Source: Ascidia mentula (lineage: Eukaryota > Chordata > Ascidiacea > Phlebobranchia > Ascidiidae). From it: DNA of 64,000 bases. The first letter of the stretch is position 1; every line of letters starts with the position of its first letter. The stretch covers positions 11,351,001 through 11,415,000 of the forward strand of contig OX387204.1 of NCBI GenBank assembly GCA_947561715.1. The letters run 5' to 3'. This document shows, piece by piece, positions 11,912 to 24,801 of the stretch. The position numbers were made by a program, and so were the translations under genes. The notes beneath the pieces are model-generated. The model was not told the origin of the DNA. It ran no database searches and was given only the letters and a program-made list of their open reading frames with translations.

Positions 11912-14773
11912 CTGTTAAAGAAATAAAACGATTATTTTTTGGTTTTGATTTTGTGTCATCATCAGTCTGACGTCACGGTGCAGCAGGTAAAGAATAGCCC
12001 AAAATGTAAATCCTTTTCGTGGAAAATTTTACGTTTAGTCACAGAAATATTGTTGAGAAATATAAGCAGTAGAAACGACAATTTACGTTTGGCCAAGGAC
12101 AAATTACGGAAATTAACGGCAACCAGCACCTTAGGCAGATATTTGGAATAGAAGTGCGCTTTTACTGCGGCGATGAGTTCTCGATCTTTGCCTAAATTTT
12201 CACTTTTGGAGCCAGGCGTTTATGATCTTCGACGCTTCTGTGCTAGCCAAACGAAGGAATTACCGCTACTTTACAAGCGTTTTGTTAAATAACTTCTATA
12301 TCTAAACCATTACATTTTTAACTGCAGCATTGTAACGTCAGGCCCATTGACGCGAAGTCGGAACCATGATATTCATGGATTTGTAAATAGGCCCTTAAAA
12401 TGCGAAGTATTCTGGAATGAATGAACATTCAAGTTGTTGAGAGTACAAGGGCAATTGTCGACAAAACACGAGAAAAACTTTCAGCTATCAATGGTGATTG
12501 GGTTGTTTGGTTACATAAACTAACAAAGCACCTTTGGAAATTTAAACTCTTCCATGTAGATTTCTCGGCACCAGATCACACCTTTCTACTAAAATCAACT
12601 GGAAAAGTAAAAAAAATGATTAAGGAACAACAGTAGTGCTGTACATCATTCATAAAGCTAAACAGGAAGTTTCGTTTCTTGCCTTTCTACTTTATACATG
12701 AATCATCTGTGTTAAAGTGCTGTTTTAAGCTGACAGGTAACCCACGGTATTATCGCAAAAAGTTACAAACATTACATTTGATGTGTGTGTATGTATTAGC
12801 CTAGAACATCTTTCTGGAATACAAAGCAAACAAAGCAACGTCGGCAGCACCTCAGCACAGTGTTGTGGGTGTGTCAACTCAGCTGTTTGAGCAACACGTG
12901 CATAATGTATGTGCTAAAACTACTACGCATGAGTGCGGAATGTTCCGCACTAGAGAATTTTACATAATGTTTTTATGGTATTGTTACGTATAATGGTTTT
13001 TGCTCGAAGTTTAGACCCATCCTCTTTGTTTGTAAACTGAAGAACTTTTGCAGCCGTTTTTTTGTGACCAATCGTATGTACAAACAACCAATTTCTTAAT
13101 ATTGTGTTAAATCAACATTTATTTCGTAAATACAAGTTTCGCTAAAAAAAATCATCATTAGTTTTTAAAAAACAGAAAAGACAAAGGCCTTAAATTGTCC
13201 AACAATACAAGCTGCTGTGGTCAACTAAATATCAAAATCAAAAACTCCGAGCCACTAGACAAGCACAGCGTCTTCTGGCCAGATTGGCCAAAATCGGGCA
13301 CGCTTGAAAGGGGATCCGACACAAAAGATAGCGTTGCGCGCATCGAATACTGGGCCCGTAGTTTATCAGGCACACCAAAAAATCACATCCCTGAGTGTTG
13401 CTTTCGATAATGGGGCAAGAGTCGTCCCGACCCAACGAAAACTAATACATAATTATCAGGACAAAAAAAGGAAACCCGAAAATCACAAACAATTTGTTTT
13501 TCCCCCTCCCTGAATTTTTGTCTCCTCTCATCTATGGCTTGGGTCCAAACGTCATAGTTCGTACAAAGGCGGTCAGCCGATTGTGTTGTGGTTCCGAAAT
13601 TTTGACACAACAGTGCACTTTTTCTGCAGCCGTTTAAGATTTGCCATAGTATTATTAATCTTTATTTGAAAGGCGCATCCTTACAACCACCCCGTATACA
13701 ATGACTTTGTTTGTGGTGGTTCACGAGTTTGTAGTGGTGTGATCTCCTACTGATAAAATGTTCGCTTAAAGACGAAACATACGTTGAGAGTCCAAATGCG
13801 AATCACGTCAATGTGAATTCCAGAAAAATGTGTCGGGTCGCGATAAAGCTTTTTTTTTGTCTTTGAAACTTTCGTCAAAATTGATTATTGCACAACACGA
13901 TTTTGCCCTTCTAGTAGCTTTCAGCAGTTAAGTGGAGTCTTAAACCGAAGTTTACATAAATTGCTACTATGAGAGCTTGTGAGTTTTGAAAGGCGCCTCG
14001 TTATGAGGTTTTGCAAAAGCTTTGCTGCTGGGCCACTTATGTTATGTGTGTTTGTATTGGGTTTTTGCAGTTTAATACCGGTTGTGTAGTACAAAATCTT
14101 GCTGCCCATTTCCCTATCCGCGCGTTGATTCTTTTCGAGCTTATCTCACTGGAGTTTAACTATGCAGAATCAATGTTTCTTAACTTTTTGAAGTTCTATT
14201 GTTCCGTTTAGCAAAACCTTACCAGCTTTTACCCTAAAGTTTCTGACTTTACCCTTAATGGCTTGTGTCACAGTTTAACATATATACGCTTTAATTTCTC
14301 TGAAAGCTGTTCAGTCACCGGTTGTTAAGTTTGCCTCGCAAATATTGTCACAAGTTATATACTGTTATATGTGAACAATTTATAAGCAGAAGAATCAATT
14401 AAAGACTTGCAAAATACCCACAAATGACAAACCTGGGTTTATGTAACTAACGCACCATATAATTATACATTGTGTCTGTATTTTGAAATCGGGGTTCATG
14501 ACTTCATGTTGATGAAAGTTTTCAATATGGCTTTGATGTAAAATCATGGACAGGACTGGACATTACCTGGTCTGACATGTCTGTTTTAATCACTTTCAAC
14601 AAAGCTAGAATATGCCTTGAGGCGATATACGCCTTCACTGTGAACACGTAAGACTTGTATTACAAGTTGGTCTTCAGAAGTTGTTGGAGCAAATAGTGTA
14701 GAAGCAGTTGTACAAGGTTTTATCATCGTTTATTCACACAGAAACGTATTTCAGGTTAATATAGACGAATACA
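11912..14773. other. Intergenic region with the unplaced first exon of adenosine deaminase
   Basis: This 2.9-kb stretch separates divergent genes. It must contain the short first coding exon and promoter of the deaminase and the promoter of the VCBS-like gene. No other gene, RNA or repeat was convincing. Confidence 0.4.
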
Positions 14774-17164
14774 ATGAGGAAATTGATGCCCATTGCTTCT
14801 TTATTGTGTCTGTTCAGTTTTGTGAAAGCTCAAATCAGCAATCAATATAACCCAAGTTCAAGTAATCGTGCTACTTTCATTGCCAAGAAACTTTACACAA
14901 TGAAACACTTGGAAATGAATCCCACCTCTGTACAGGTAAATACACTAATTTAATATTATAAATAACGTATTTTACGTTGTTTTTACCTACATGTTGTTTT
15001 GTTTTAGTTGCTGAAAAATCCGATTTTCAGCTCAAAGAATATTCCGCACTACGACATGGTCATGTTGTCCTATTATCCCAGCCAAATAAAGTACATACCA
15101 GATGTCGGCAAACATTTCAATGGCACGTTTGAGGTTGGACATTTAAACTGTTGTTCTGAGAGAAGCAAAAAAGTAACTATTTCGTTCACAGAAAATGCGG
15201 TCAGAAACCAAAATCGTAACAGACGAAAACATTTTAAGTTATCCCAACAGTGTTGGTGTCCTTCCTCAAGCTACCATTGACAAACAACCAAAGTATGTTT
15301 GGTGGATTGCTACCGGAATGTTTGGAAAAGAATCTGGTTTTACTTCAAACGAAGGAAATATCTATTTACTCGACATGACCACCGATCGTTGGGGTAGGAA
15401 ACCTTAATATTTTTTAGGATATTGTGTGTCATGTATTTAAATGGAACGAACCAATTCATAGAGCCTGTGTCGATATACAAACAAAAGCATGCCGGCTTTT
15501 CACATGTCGAATGGTTTGACATGGATTTGGACAAAAAAAAGGATTGTATAACAATACAAGGAAGTTTTAATCGTGAGTTAAATTGTAGTAGAAGTACATT
15601 TTGTTTACTTACGATGCATAAACATTGCTGACAGGCGCTAAGCTTATATGGTTGAGGCAGCCCAGAAGTGCATCAGGTTCTTGGACTCCCCAGCCTATAT
15701 CCAACGTTACAGACGTGGGAGGAAACGATTTTCGCGTAATGAGAGTAAAAAGACTTAATTCAAAGAAAAAAATAATGCTGATAATAGTTGCTGGACGGAG
15801 AAATGGTCACCTTACCGCATTTTGGGTCAACGGTAAGTACGTTCTCATATTGTTATTTTACAAAAGCGCATTACTATGCTACATTATACAGATCCTGATA
15901 ATGACTGGACACAAACATCCCAAATCCGATCGGTTGATATTGCTGGGGGAACTCCTGATTTGTTAAGCGACTCTTTTGTAAACGTTGAAATTGTAGATTT
16001 AAATGATGACGGAATTCCAGAAATTTTAACATCTGTTGCCGCTTTTGCCAACACTCCTGGTACGAAAACATTTGTGTGTGGATAGTTGTTGTAGGACCAA
16101 CATAAACTTAATGGTCGGTTTCGTACAAATTTAGTGATGTCGTTATACATCTTCTAACAATTTTTACATGGCATTGGTTATTAGGACGGATTGTGTCTTT
16201 CCAATTACCCAAAGGTGGGTTTGATCCCCAAAAGCCTTGGAGGAGAAGAACGTTATTCGAGTTTCCTGTGACTGCCACTAACTACGGTCTAATTTTTCCT
16301 GGGCCTGCTTCAGTGTTTTACGTTCCACGTTCTTCGAGTCAGGCGACGTAAGCTTCAATAAGTTATATGAACAAAAACAACTTAAAAAGTGAAAAATCAC
16401 TATTAATTTCCATGGTGTTTGTTTTTCTGTGATTCGCTGGACAGGAGCTTTTAGTCCTCTTCCAATGTGTTATTTGTAAAGATATCGTTTTGATTTGATT
16501 TTTCTCTAATAATGCTCAGTGTGCTATTCTCAAAAAAATGGCCAAACTTGTTTTTATTTGAGCAGTTTTTCAAAAAAAAAAACAATTATACACTGAACTA
16601 AAGTTACTTTTTAGGAAAAAGCCTCATATTTTGATATCAGGTGCAAGCAAAGGTGATGTGTATGTTTTGAGGCCCACCTCTTGGAGTCCACGTATTTGGA
16701 CTTACGACATACAAACTGTGAGTTAACCCTCGCTGTTCCTCTGTGAGTTTAAATGCAGCTTAAACAAACAAATCGAACAATAAGCCATCGTACTGTGTTT
16801 TTTAAAAATCTTTATCTTGTATACGATATAGGTACTTTAAGTGTTTTCAATCGCGCTTCTTTGCTTTTACAGATACACTCATCTGCAACGTCGGCAGGAA
16901 TTCCATATGCAATAGATGGGGATGGGGATGGAAAAGTAGAAATACTTGTTCCATCTGGAAAGCACATTAGTATTTTTAAATACAGTAAGTGAACATCTCC
17001 TGGTTCACCATATAAGCTAAAATATAAACATAAATCTGTTTTTAGTGCTTTCGAGCTCGTCAGAACGACTTGTTTGGAATTCGGTGGTTTTGGCAGCAGC
17101 CACAGTTTTTGCCATTTTTTGTGATCATTTTCCGACATGTTTATTTAATGATTGTCGATTATAA
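14774..17164 (+). CDS. Secreted/membrane FG-GAP (VCBS)-like repeat protein, family unrecognised
   Basis: Ten exons close in phase to 487 residues: 14774-14935, 15008-15133, 15192-15393, 15462-15572, 15635-15832, 15892-16059, 16185-16347, 16615-16717, 16873-16984, 17046-17164. The N-terminus MRKLMPIASLLCLFSFVKAQ is a signal peptide. Three calcium-loop-like repeats are visible, in order WFDMDLDKKKDCITI, EIVDLNDDGIPEILT and AIDGDGDGKVEILVP, typical of FG-GAP/VCBS beta-propellers such as integrin alpha chains. Near the C-terminus VVLAAATVFAIF is hydrophobic, followed by HFPTCLFNDCRL, suggesting a membrane anchor or GPI-type signal. I know no named homologue. The exon 3/4 junction was chosen because a 26-nt alternative intron would be too short and shifts the frame. 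Role unknown; an extracellular binding protein is plausible. Confidence 0.8.
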
Positions 17165-17977
17165 GGTCAAAATGCCCTTTTCTCCAGTTTGTTTTATTGT
17201 TTATGCAAACTCCATTATTGCAAAACGTATAATATTCAAATAGTGGATTCACAGTAATTTCACAAGAGGGGCCTTTCAAACGTTATTGCAACAATGGGAA
17301 GATTGACGAAACCTGGTGTTATACCTATAGTGCAACTACGACCGACACACTTTTCGCAGTAAAAGACATATTGTTAAGATATGCCTATCTTTTTTTGCTT
17401 TTTTGCTTTTGAATAAAGGACATTTTGTGATCGTTATAGAGATGGCGTAATAAACAGTCAAAAATGTTGCGCAGCAAGTTGCATGCAAAACGTTGCGCAG
17501 CAAGTTACTTGCAAAACGTATTTGCTGGGTGAAGTTCGCTGAGTAAGTCTTATTTTACCGTTCTCTCTTTTAGTTTAGATAAAATTTGTTTCATATGTTT
17601 CAACTAGAGTCCGGGTATTCCTTGGACAATATGCTATGGGAAAAGAAAAAAATTAAACGGCAAAAATGCAAAAGAACCAGAGTTTGCTATTGTGAACTTA
17701 AATTTCAAGGTGGCAGTGGTGCAAAACACAAGCAACCCCTAAAGAAAATTATATTCTTGTTTGCTCAATCGCTGCTACTATTGTTTGTGAGAACAAGATC
17801 GCACATTCTGTTTTGAAATAAATTTGCTTTGCTTGTGATGCGAAAGGTTTGCCCAGCAAACCAAATCTATGTTTGTTGCGCTACGGGGACTTCCCTAATG
17901 GTTAGCTTGGTGTGTTTGACGTGCATGTGCGAGGTTTTGTTGTTTAAAATTATTACCGCAATTGTTTTCCTCGACTC
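17165..17977. other. Intergenic region with a small tandem duplication
   Basis: AATAAA at 17412-17417 is a likely poly(A) signal for the upstream gene. At about 17463-17519 a segment of about 29 nt, GTTGCGCAGCAAGTT plus flanks, occurs twice in tandem. No other feature seen. Confidence 0.5.
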
Positions 17978-20421
17978 ATGGAAGGTGCCGTAGTTCGCTT
18001 AGTGTGTAGACGATCCTTGCCAGGCTTTCAAAGGCGTGGTTTCAATTTCAAGCAAGATTTATCAAAACGGCCATGGCTTGTTCGGCATCTCACGATTGAC
18101 GCAGAATCAGCAGGTGTGTTAATATGGTGGCTGATAAGTTAAATGATATAATGTAAACAAACTACAAATGCTATTGTCAGACGAATAAAACTGAATTGAT
18201 AAAACGAAACGGAAAAATAAATTTACATGAAAGATTCAACAGTGTAAGACAAGTTCTAACAGTAGATTTGCATTTTTCCTTTGTATGATGATGCTTTTTT
18301 TATTCTGACCTAAACCATTTTTGTCTTTTGTGTATGAGTGTTTACGTGCAAAATGTATGATAAAAAATATAAACAAATGTTATGGATGCTATTTCAATTT
18401 TTTTTTATAATTTCCCATCATTATATCATAGTTCAAGGATATAATTTCCCAGGGATGGCAGCTGAAGCGATTATTTAGCAACTAGAGTCTCAAAAATGAC
18501 GTTTGCCATTGATTTTTACTTTTTTGCAAAATCTGCCTGAAATTTATGCTGCGGCAATTATACAGAACCTGCTATAGACCCAGTAACAATAGACAAACGT
18601 GGTAAAGTGACGTTGATTGGCCTGAATCGCCCAAACTCCAGAAATGCAGTGAATCAAGACATGGCTCGACAGCTGACTGTTGCCTTTCAAGCTTTTGAGG
18701 GCGACACACAGAGTAATGTAGCAGTGCTTCATGGAATTGGTAACTAAAAGAAATTTGTCACACATTATGTATTTAGCAAGATATATTATAAAACTATGGA
18801 GTACAATATTTCTCTATTTTCTTAAGAACCTGACCTTATTGTGATTTATCAATAAATTTGTAGTTTTATAAAAAAACAGTGGATTTATAAATGATTTTAA
18901 TTACTTAAAGGAGAACATTTTTGCGCCGGATTTGACCTAAAAGAACTTGCAACCAGCAGAACACTTTCAAGTGCAGAAACCAAAAGACATATCAGGGTGT
19001 TTGAAGCGATGGTAAAATGTTTGTTTATGATACAGAAAGTATTGTGTCGAAAATAAATAAATTTTGGAAAAAAAAACAATTAAAATGTTTTTTTCACAAT
19101 ATAATAATTTGGTTTTCATGTACAGCCTAGTAATCATATCCAACTTACTTTGGAGGTAAGGCTGTTTGATAATCTTTCGTTTACAAATTGTTTGTATGTT
19201 ATTTGGCATGAAAATACAGAAGGGTGTTGCAGAATTGTATTACCTGCATGCTCAATGAAAGTTTACACTATGGTTTACGTTTGACTAAAATAAAAATTTA
19301 ACATTTATCAGGCTGAAAACTTTATTAGCAGGTGTTTTGAAACTTATTTGATATTGTTTGGCATATGTTGTTTTTACAGGGGCCTACACATTTGCATATA
19401 TGTAAGCCAGTAATTGCTGCAGTAAATGGATATGCAGTTGCAGGCGGCCTTGAACTTGCTTTACTGTGTGATCTCAGAGTATTTGAGAAATCAGCACAAG
19501 TTGGTATGCTCAACAGACGCTTTGGGGTACCCTTAATTGATGGTGGAACGGTAAAAATTATTGTAATAATTTATGATTTCTTTAACATTAACCTAATATT
19601 TTCACAGGTCCGATTGCCAGCTATTGTTGGGCTGTCAAATGCCCTTGATTTAATTTTAACAGGACGTTTACTGGACACAGATGAGGCAAAATTAATGGGA
19701 ATAGCAAACAGAGTAACTGATGATGGAAAAGGTTAGTTTTAATATTTAACAAGGCTGAACAATATAGAAATATGTTCCTCTCCTGTGAGAGGCCTATGCA
19801 CACAAATTGGAAACTGTTTGACTTCCAAGACAAGCATCCCACAATTAACATGCAAAACATACTACCTTTTAGTAAGCAATATGTGCACACTTTGCAGAAA
19901 CGCTAAAAACATGCAAATTGTAGTTCGCCAGGTAAACCTGGACCAAAAGGCAACACAGAAAAATGTTAGTAAATTTCTTGCATGTTGCTGTAAAACTTAA
20001 TTGTTCCAGTCATGAATCAAACTTTCTGTAACAAAAAGGCAATTGCCAACTGGTGCAATGCTTTTGTTGGCGGTATTTCCGTTTCGGATGTGTTGTTCAA
20101 AGCATATGCTGCATAAACGTTTGATGTGGTTTAAGCACTAGATGCTGCTGTGGAACTTGCCAAGGAAATTTCCGTTTTTCCGCAACTATGCCTGCGTGCT
20201 GATAGAAACTCCACCTACCATGCTGTGTTTCAGTGCGATTCCATGAGGGTTTGTCTATTATTAAAGACAGTTACATTGTTTCTGTATCTGAAGGTGTAAT
20301 TTGTTTACAGGGTGCTTTGAATTACGAACTAGAAAATGCGATTGACGTCCTTGATCAAGAATCGATTCCAGGGGCACAAAAATTTTTAGATGGTGTTGGT
20401 CGCAAAGGCGTGTTTTTGTGA
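17978..20421 (+). CDS. Enoyl-CoA hydratase/isomerase (crotonase) family protein
   Basis: Seven exons close in phase to 309 residues: 17978-18113, 18566-18739, 18911-19011, 19380-19550, 19608-19731, 20136-20248, 20311-20421. The Arg-rich, acid-poor N-terminus (MEGAVVRLVCRRSLPGFQRR) looks like a mitochondrial targeting sequence. The crotonase fold is clear: LNRPNSRNAVN, the CoA/oxyanion segment GEHFCAGFDLKEL, PVIAAVNGYAVAGGLELALLCDLRV and GRLLDTDEA. The Glu in GGLE, equivalent to the first catalytic Glu of enoyl-CoA hydratase, is present. The second catalytic Glu position falls in MLNRRFGVPLIDGGT and appears replaced by Asn; the RR-x-GVPLIDGGT signature marks a subfamily common in bacteria. Acyl-CoA chemistry is likely but the substrate cannot be named. 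Confidence 0.9.
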
Positions 20422-20622
20422 AATGTTGGCAAACAGTTCTTTGGTTTTATTTTCTTTTTTAATTCTACTTCAATTCTACTAATTTTTATGTTTCTTTCGT
20501 GTCATCAGGGAAGTTTTTTTTATTGAACGGAGGTTTTTATAGAGCCAAATGTCGATCTAATGTTATTTTTCGTGAATGGTTATTTTAAGCACTCTTAAGT
20601 GAGAATGTGTGAGCAGTAAAAT

Positions 20623-20628
20623 AATAAA
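20623..20628 (+). terminator. Poly(A) signal AATAAA of the crotonase gene
   Basis: AATAAA about 200 nt after the stop codon; the only canonical signal close downstream. Confidence 0.6.
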
Positions 20629-21381
20629 GTTGGATGTTCCGTTGGTTCAAAATAGTTATTTTTCGAAAAGAATTCTTTTTCGTGGATGCAAAATTCGATA
20701 TAGCCTAATAAGAACGGACACCATTGAAATGTTTTCAGTTATTTTTTCTAGTACTTCCGTTTTGCTTTTAGCAAAAGTTCTATAAATATAAACATTTATT
20801 CCTAAGAAAGTTTGTGGCAATTTTATTCACCCAAATCTTTTACTTCAATCCTTAGAAACACGACAGTTTGACACCCCGCTGATAGCCAATCTTAGTTGAA
20901 TATATCAGGAAACAGATTGTAAAAATATATGACAAGATTTATCGGCAAACATTTTTATTTTGCACGAAAAGTTACTACCCCCTGCAGCGTACCAAGTGAA
21001 TTCGGTCGGCTGATATGCTGAAGCTAAAGTCTGCTTGCGTGCTCTTGCTGTTATGCTAAATTCGACTCCGAGAGCAGACTTATTTATTTAATTGAAAGAC
21101 ACGTTTGCAATGTCAGGCGGCGTAACTTTAACATGTTTCAAGCGCGTTAGTGACTGAGGGTGTAACTTCTACCGCGTGCCAGTTCTTAGTTAAGTGACCA
21201 AGACTAGTTGGTTGACAAAGTAAAATGACAGAGAATGATAACGAACTTGTGCGAGTTCTGCCGGAAAGCCTAACACCGCCTGCAGCCTTCGGTTCGTCTG
21301 TGTTCCAAATGTGTGAAGGATTAAGTAGGAAAACATGCGTGTTGCTACACTCACTATGAGCACCAATGTGGTCAAGAAACC

Positions 21382-21450
21382 CTGGTGCGCAAGAGCACAA
21401 CCTGTCAGACGACCTTCGCATTTACGTAACACCGTAATCCGACAACGCAA
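21382..21450 (+). repeat. Dispersed repeat, copy 1
   Basis: The segment starting CTGGTGCGCAAGAGCACAAC recurs, diverged, at 29706-29785. A further fragment matching its 3' part (CAACGCAAAAG) is near 21815. It has no coding potential; family unknown. Confidence 0.55.
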
Positions 21451-22127
21451 AAGTTTTTTAAGCGTTAAATACGAGTGCTTTGATTACCAAGTGAGGACCT
21501 GTGCAATGGGGCGATCCTGCCTTCATGCGATGGCATGAAACATTTCCACGTTTCTCAACATTTTATAACATAAGATTTAATAAATGCAAAAAGCTTTTCT
21601 GATTAAAGGTGTTGTAGGTGAATTTTCCATATTAACCCGGAATCGATATTTATATATAAACTCTGAATGTTCAATACTTCTCCGATCGTAAGTTTTTATT
21701 GACCAATATTAATGGCGAAGTCGCCTCATTCCAACCCTTATCCCATACCGACACCATAACTTCCTTATAGCAACTCCTCGTGATCAGACGTAATCTAACA
21801 ATACCTTAGTCTGGCAACGCAAAAGTGCTTTAAGTATAAAGATTGAGATGGTTACCCATAGGAACCAAAATTGCAAGGCCGAAAATAGCTAACAATTGCT
21901 GAACGTCCCTTTAAACTGTCTCTTTGCAGAATTAATTGGCAAACAATTTAAACCCAATTTATTATCAGACTTGTGGGAATAAATCCCAATTGGGTCTCCA
22001 GGTACCGGGTTTGCAGAAAGAACACACGCCGTTAATCTGACTCCTAAGACTATTAAAAACATCTGCCGAGAACTGCCTTTACGAATTTTAATTAGCGCAA
22101 AAACAAACGACAACACATACCTTAGAT

Positions 22128-22326
22128 CAGTGCTTCCCAACCTTTTTCAGTTCGCGACCCACTTTTAATGCAAGTTTTATTGTGCGACCCACAATGAGAT
22201 ATGACCAAACGATTAAAAATCATTATAATGCAATAATTTCGTGATCTAATAGAAAACTGTAGCATTTAGAAATGCTTCGCGACCCACCTGAAATAGCTTC
22301 GCGACCCATTGGTTGGGAAGCACGCG
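22128..22326. mobile_element. hAT-type MITE
   Basis: About 200 nt with a 13-nt perfect terminal inverted repeat, GTGCTTCCCAACC, against GGTTGGGAAGCAC. Internal GCGACCCA motifs repeat four times. The CAG-start and GCGACCC-rich ends resemble non-autonomous hAT elements. A target-site duplication could not be made out. Confidence 0.7.
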
Positions 22327-22713
22327 TAAGCACTCGATGCAGCCTTCTCCTCACGATTTTTCTTACAGTGTGCGCGTAACTTGGGCCTCTTCGCCTAGTG
22401 AGTTCTCTGTTCTCGTTCTTCCTTAGCTTAAGGCCGTGGCGGTCTTTAAAATATCATCGAAATGAGAAAAATGCGAATATTTACGGATTATTAAAAAACG
22501 TCGATGTGAAATTAAAACCGCATGTGACAATAAAAATGGTGAAACTGGAAAAACTTTAGCCTCCATTCAATGCACTGCATTTATATTACCACCATCCCTA
22601 AATCGTACTCTGCCTACCAATATTAACCAGTGTCTTTTTCAAATATTCCTCGATTCATTGTTGGGCCACTATTGCAGTAGTGTGCCATTTACCACATCAC
22701 ATACCCTCTACTA

Positions 22714-24133
22714 CAGTGCTTTTCAACCATTTTGACATGTGTCCGCACTTTTTTGTAGCACGAAAATTTCATCCGCACAATGCGGCCCAATGAATTAAAT
22801 GTTTATTATAAGTCGGCTCTTCTGGCTAGTTGAAGTTATAACATTTCGGCTCATTTCGTTACATCCTGATAAGAACTGTTGCATATAGCAACCGAAACTT
22901 CGGATGCGTAAAGAATATTGCCACAAGCAGTAGCTATAACCAGATACTGCCGGCTGCAATTTCACAAAGGAAATTTTGCAACACAAGAGTGAAGAAAATT
23001 TAGTTGTAGAGAAACTAACTTATAACCTTATTTACTATCAGGTAAGAGTTTCCTTCGGCGATGTAAACCGCTGTAAAGAGTGAGTTGTAATCTGTAACGG
23101 CAGAATTTGCGCGTCTGGCACCGCGCCGTCGTCACACCAAGAAGGAATGTCAATTCCCGAAAACGCGTGTATTTGCCACACGGGCACAAGCACTTGACAA
23201 CACGTACGAGGTACACGTACAAGAATAGGAACACGAGCACGGACACGAGCAAGAACACGGTTTTCTGTGAAGAAAACGTACACTATGATTCCAGTTAAGC
23301 AATGTTAATAAAAATACCCTTACCGGAGTTTTGAGCCAGATCACACGAAACATCAACAAACTAATCCGATTAATATTTCTTACAGCAACTTATTCAAATA
23401 GAATTAAGGCAACTCTAGCTTTAATAAAATAAATTTGACATTAAATTCAGCACGCTACACGTGGTACCTAACAACTCAGTTTTACCAAGCATGGCAGAAG
23501 GAAAAAAGTTCTCTTGCATTATGATGTCACATACAAGGCCAAATTGATATTGTGTTGAAATTCAATTACCGGTATATGTTTACTGTGTGACGCAGGGGTT
23601 GTGCATGAGTGATTTTCGATGTTACATAATCATTATTTTACGCTCGAACCAAATTTTTTTTGTAAAGCCCGTGCCAGGTCCGAAAAAAAGATTTTTTCAA
23701 CCATATTCTCCAACCAGACCCGAGAAGCCAGCAGGTAAGGTCCAAAACTCTTAACAGCTCAGTACAAAACTGCATCATCTTGTGTGAAATAAGTAGGGTC
23801 TTCAGAGATGACCAAAGTAAGGCCCACGCGCACATCATCATTTTAAACGGTCTGCGACATAAATGCAACAAAACGGTTGGCCTTCATTTTAGTTACGATT
23901 CCCAATTTGATTTCAGCAAAATTATTTGCGCCGATCACACCAAACCAAATTACATTTCAGTGATTCCAAACTTTGGAGAACCGGTGACGGTAACCAAATA
24001 TGAAACATAGTCAAACTTAAGGCTATTTATCGGGCGAATGTCATCCGCACTCATCTGCACCATGTTGCCCATCCGCACAACAAATTTTCACATCCGCACC
24101 AGTGCGAATGGTCCCACAGGTTGAAAAGCACTG
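22714..24133. mobile_element. hAT-like element, 1.4 kb, with eroded interior
   Basis: The ends are CAGTGCTTTTCAACC and its perfect reverse complement GGTTGAAAAGCACTG. Subterminal CCGCA motifs (ATCCGCAC and similar) occur at both ends. The flanking 8-mers CTCTACTA and CTCTTCCT agree at 5 of 8 positions, so a target duplication, if any, is decayed. No intact transposase frame is present inside; short frames only. Confidence 0.7.
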
Positions 24134-24204
24134 CTCTTCCTATAGATGTTAGATTGAATCTGATTTTTCTGCTGGGCGGTTTATAACGGTGTTTCTTAAA
24201 TGCA

Positions 24205-24353
24205 CAATACCGCTAATACCGCTAATACCGCTAATACCGCTAATACTGCTAATACCGCTAATAACGCTGAAAATACAATACCGCTAATACTGCTAATAAT
24301 GCTGACAATACCACTAATGGAGCAAATAGCGCTAATGAAGCTAGTGCTAATGG
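24205..24353 (+). repeat. 9-bp minisatellite, array 1 (AATACCGCT)n
   Basis: About fifteen tandem copies of a 9-bp unit AATACCGCT, perfect at the start and increasingly degenerate toward 24353. Degenerate copies resume after the adjacent element (about 24802-24880), suggesting that element inserted into the array. Confidence 0.85.
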
Positions 24354-24399
24354 CATTACGATATTAATGATATTGGCTATATCGAGACTGAAGACTATA

Positions 24400-24801
24400 T
24401 ACCGTATTTTACGGACCATAAAGCGCACCCGATTATAAGGCGCACTGTCAATAAATTGCTTTGATTAGTTTTTTGTTCATACATAAGGCGCACCGGGCTA
24501 TAGAACGCAACGTATTTTAAGGAGTATGGGTTACCGTATAAAGCTCATTAAACAAAAACTTGTTACGTAATAAATGTAAGCAAGTCACAATAGTATGAAT
24601 ATCACAGTTGCTAGTTGCTTTTACCGTAGTTTATTGTGTAAAACGGTGGTTTATTTATAATAGTATCGGTACTGGTTTTGAGTGTAGGCAATAAAGCACT
24701 ACTTGATCCATACATTAGGCGCACCGGCTTATAAGGCGCACGATCAATTTATGAGAAAAAAAAGGATTTAAGTTGCGCCTTATGGTCCGTAAAATACGGT
24801 A
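24400..24801. mobile_element. MITE with TACCGTATTTTACGG termini
   Basis: A 402-bp element with inverted termini TACCGTATTTTACGGACCAT against ATGGTCCGTAAAATACGGTA (20 nt, perfect). Internally it repeats TTATAAGGCGCAC several times in both halves. No coding capacity. It is embedded in minisatellite array 1. The superfamily cannot be decided here. Confidence 0.85.

Noticed and set aside
12688..12700. Possible first exon of adenosine deaminase (Met-Tyr-Lys then GT on the minus strand)
   Set aside because: It keeps phase but is only three codons with a weak donor; there is no independent support, so the 5' end was left open.
13758..13795. Hammerhead-like string CTGATAA…GACGAAACA
   Set aside because: The core G is changed to A, stem II barely pairs and no stem I could be formed.
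15394..15419. 26-nt intron in the VCBS-like gene
   Set aside because: Too short and shifts into a stop; the acceptor at 15461 restores the frame.
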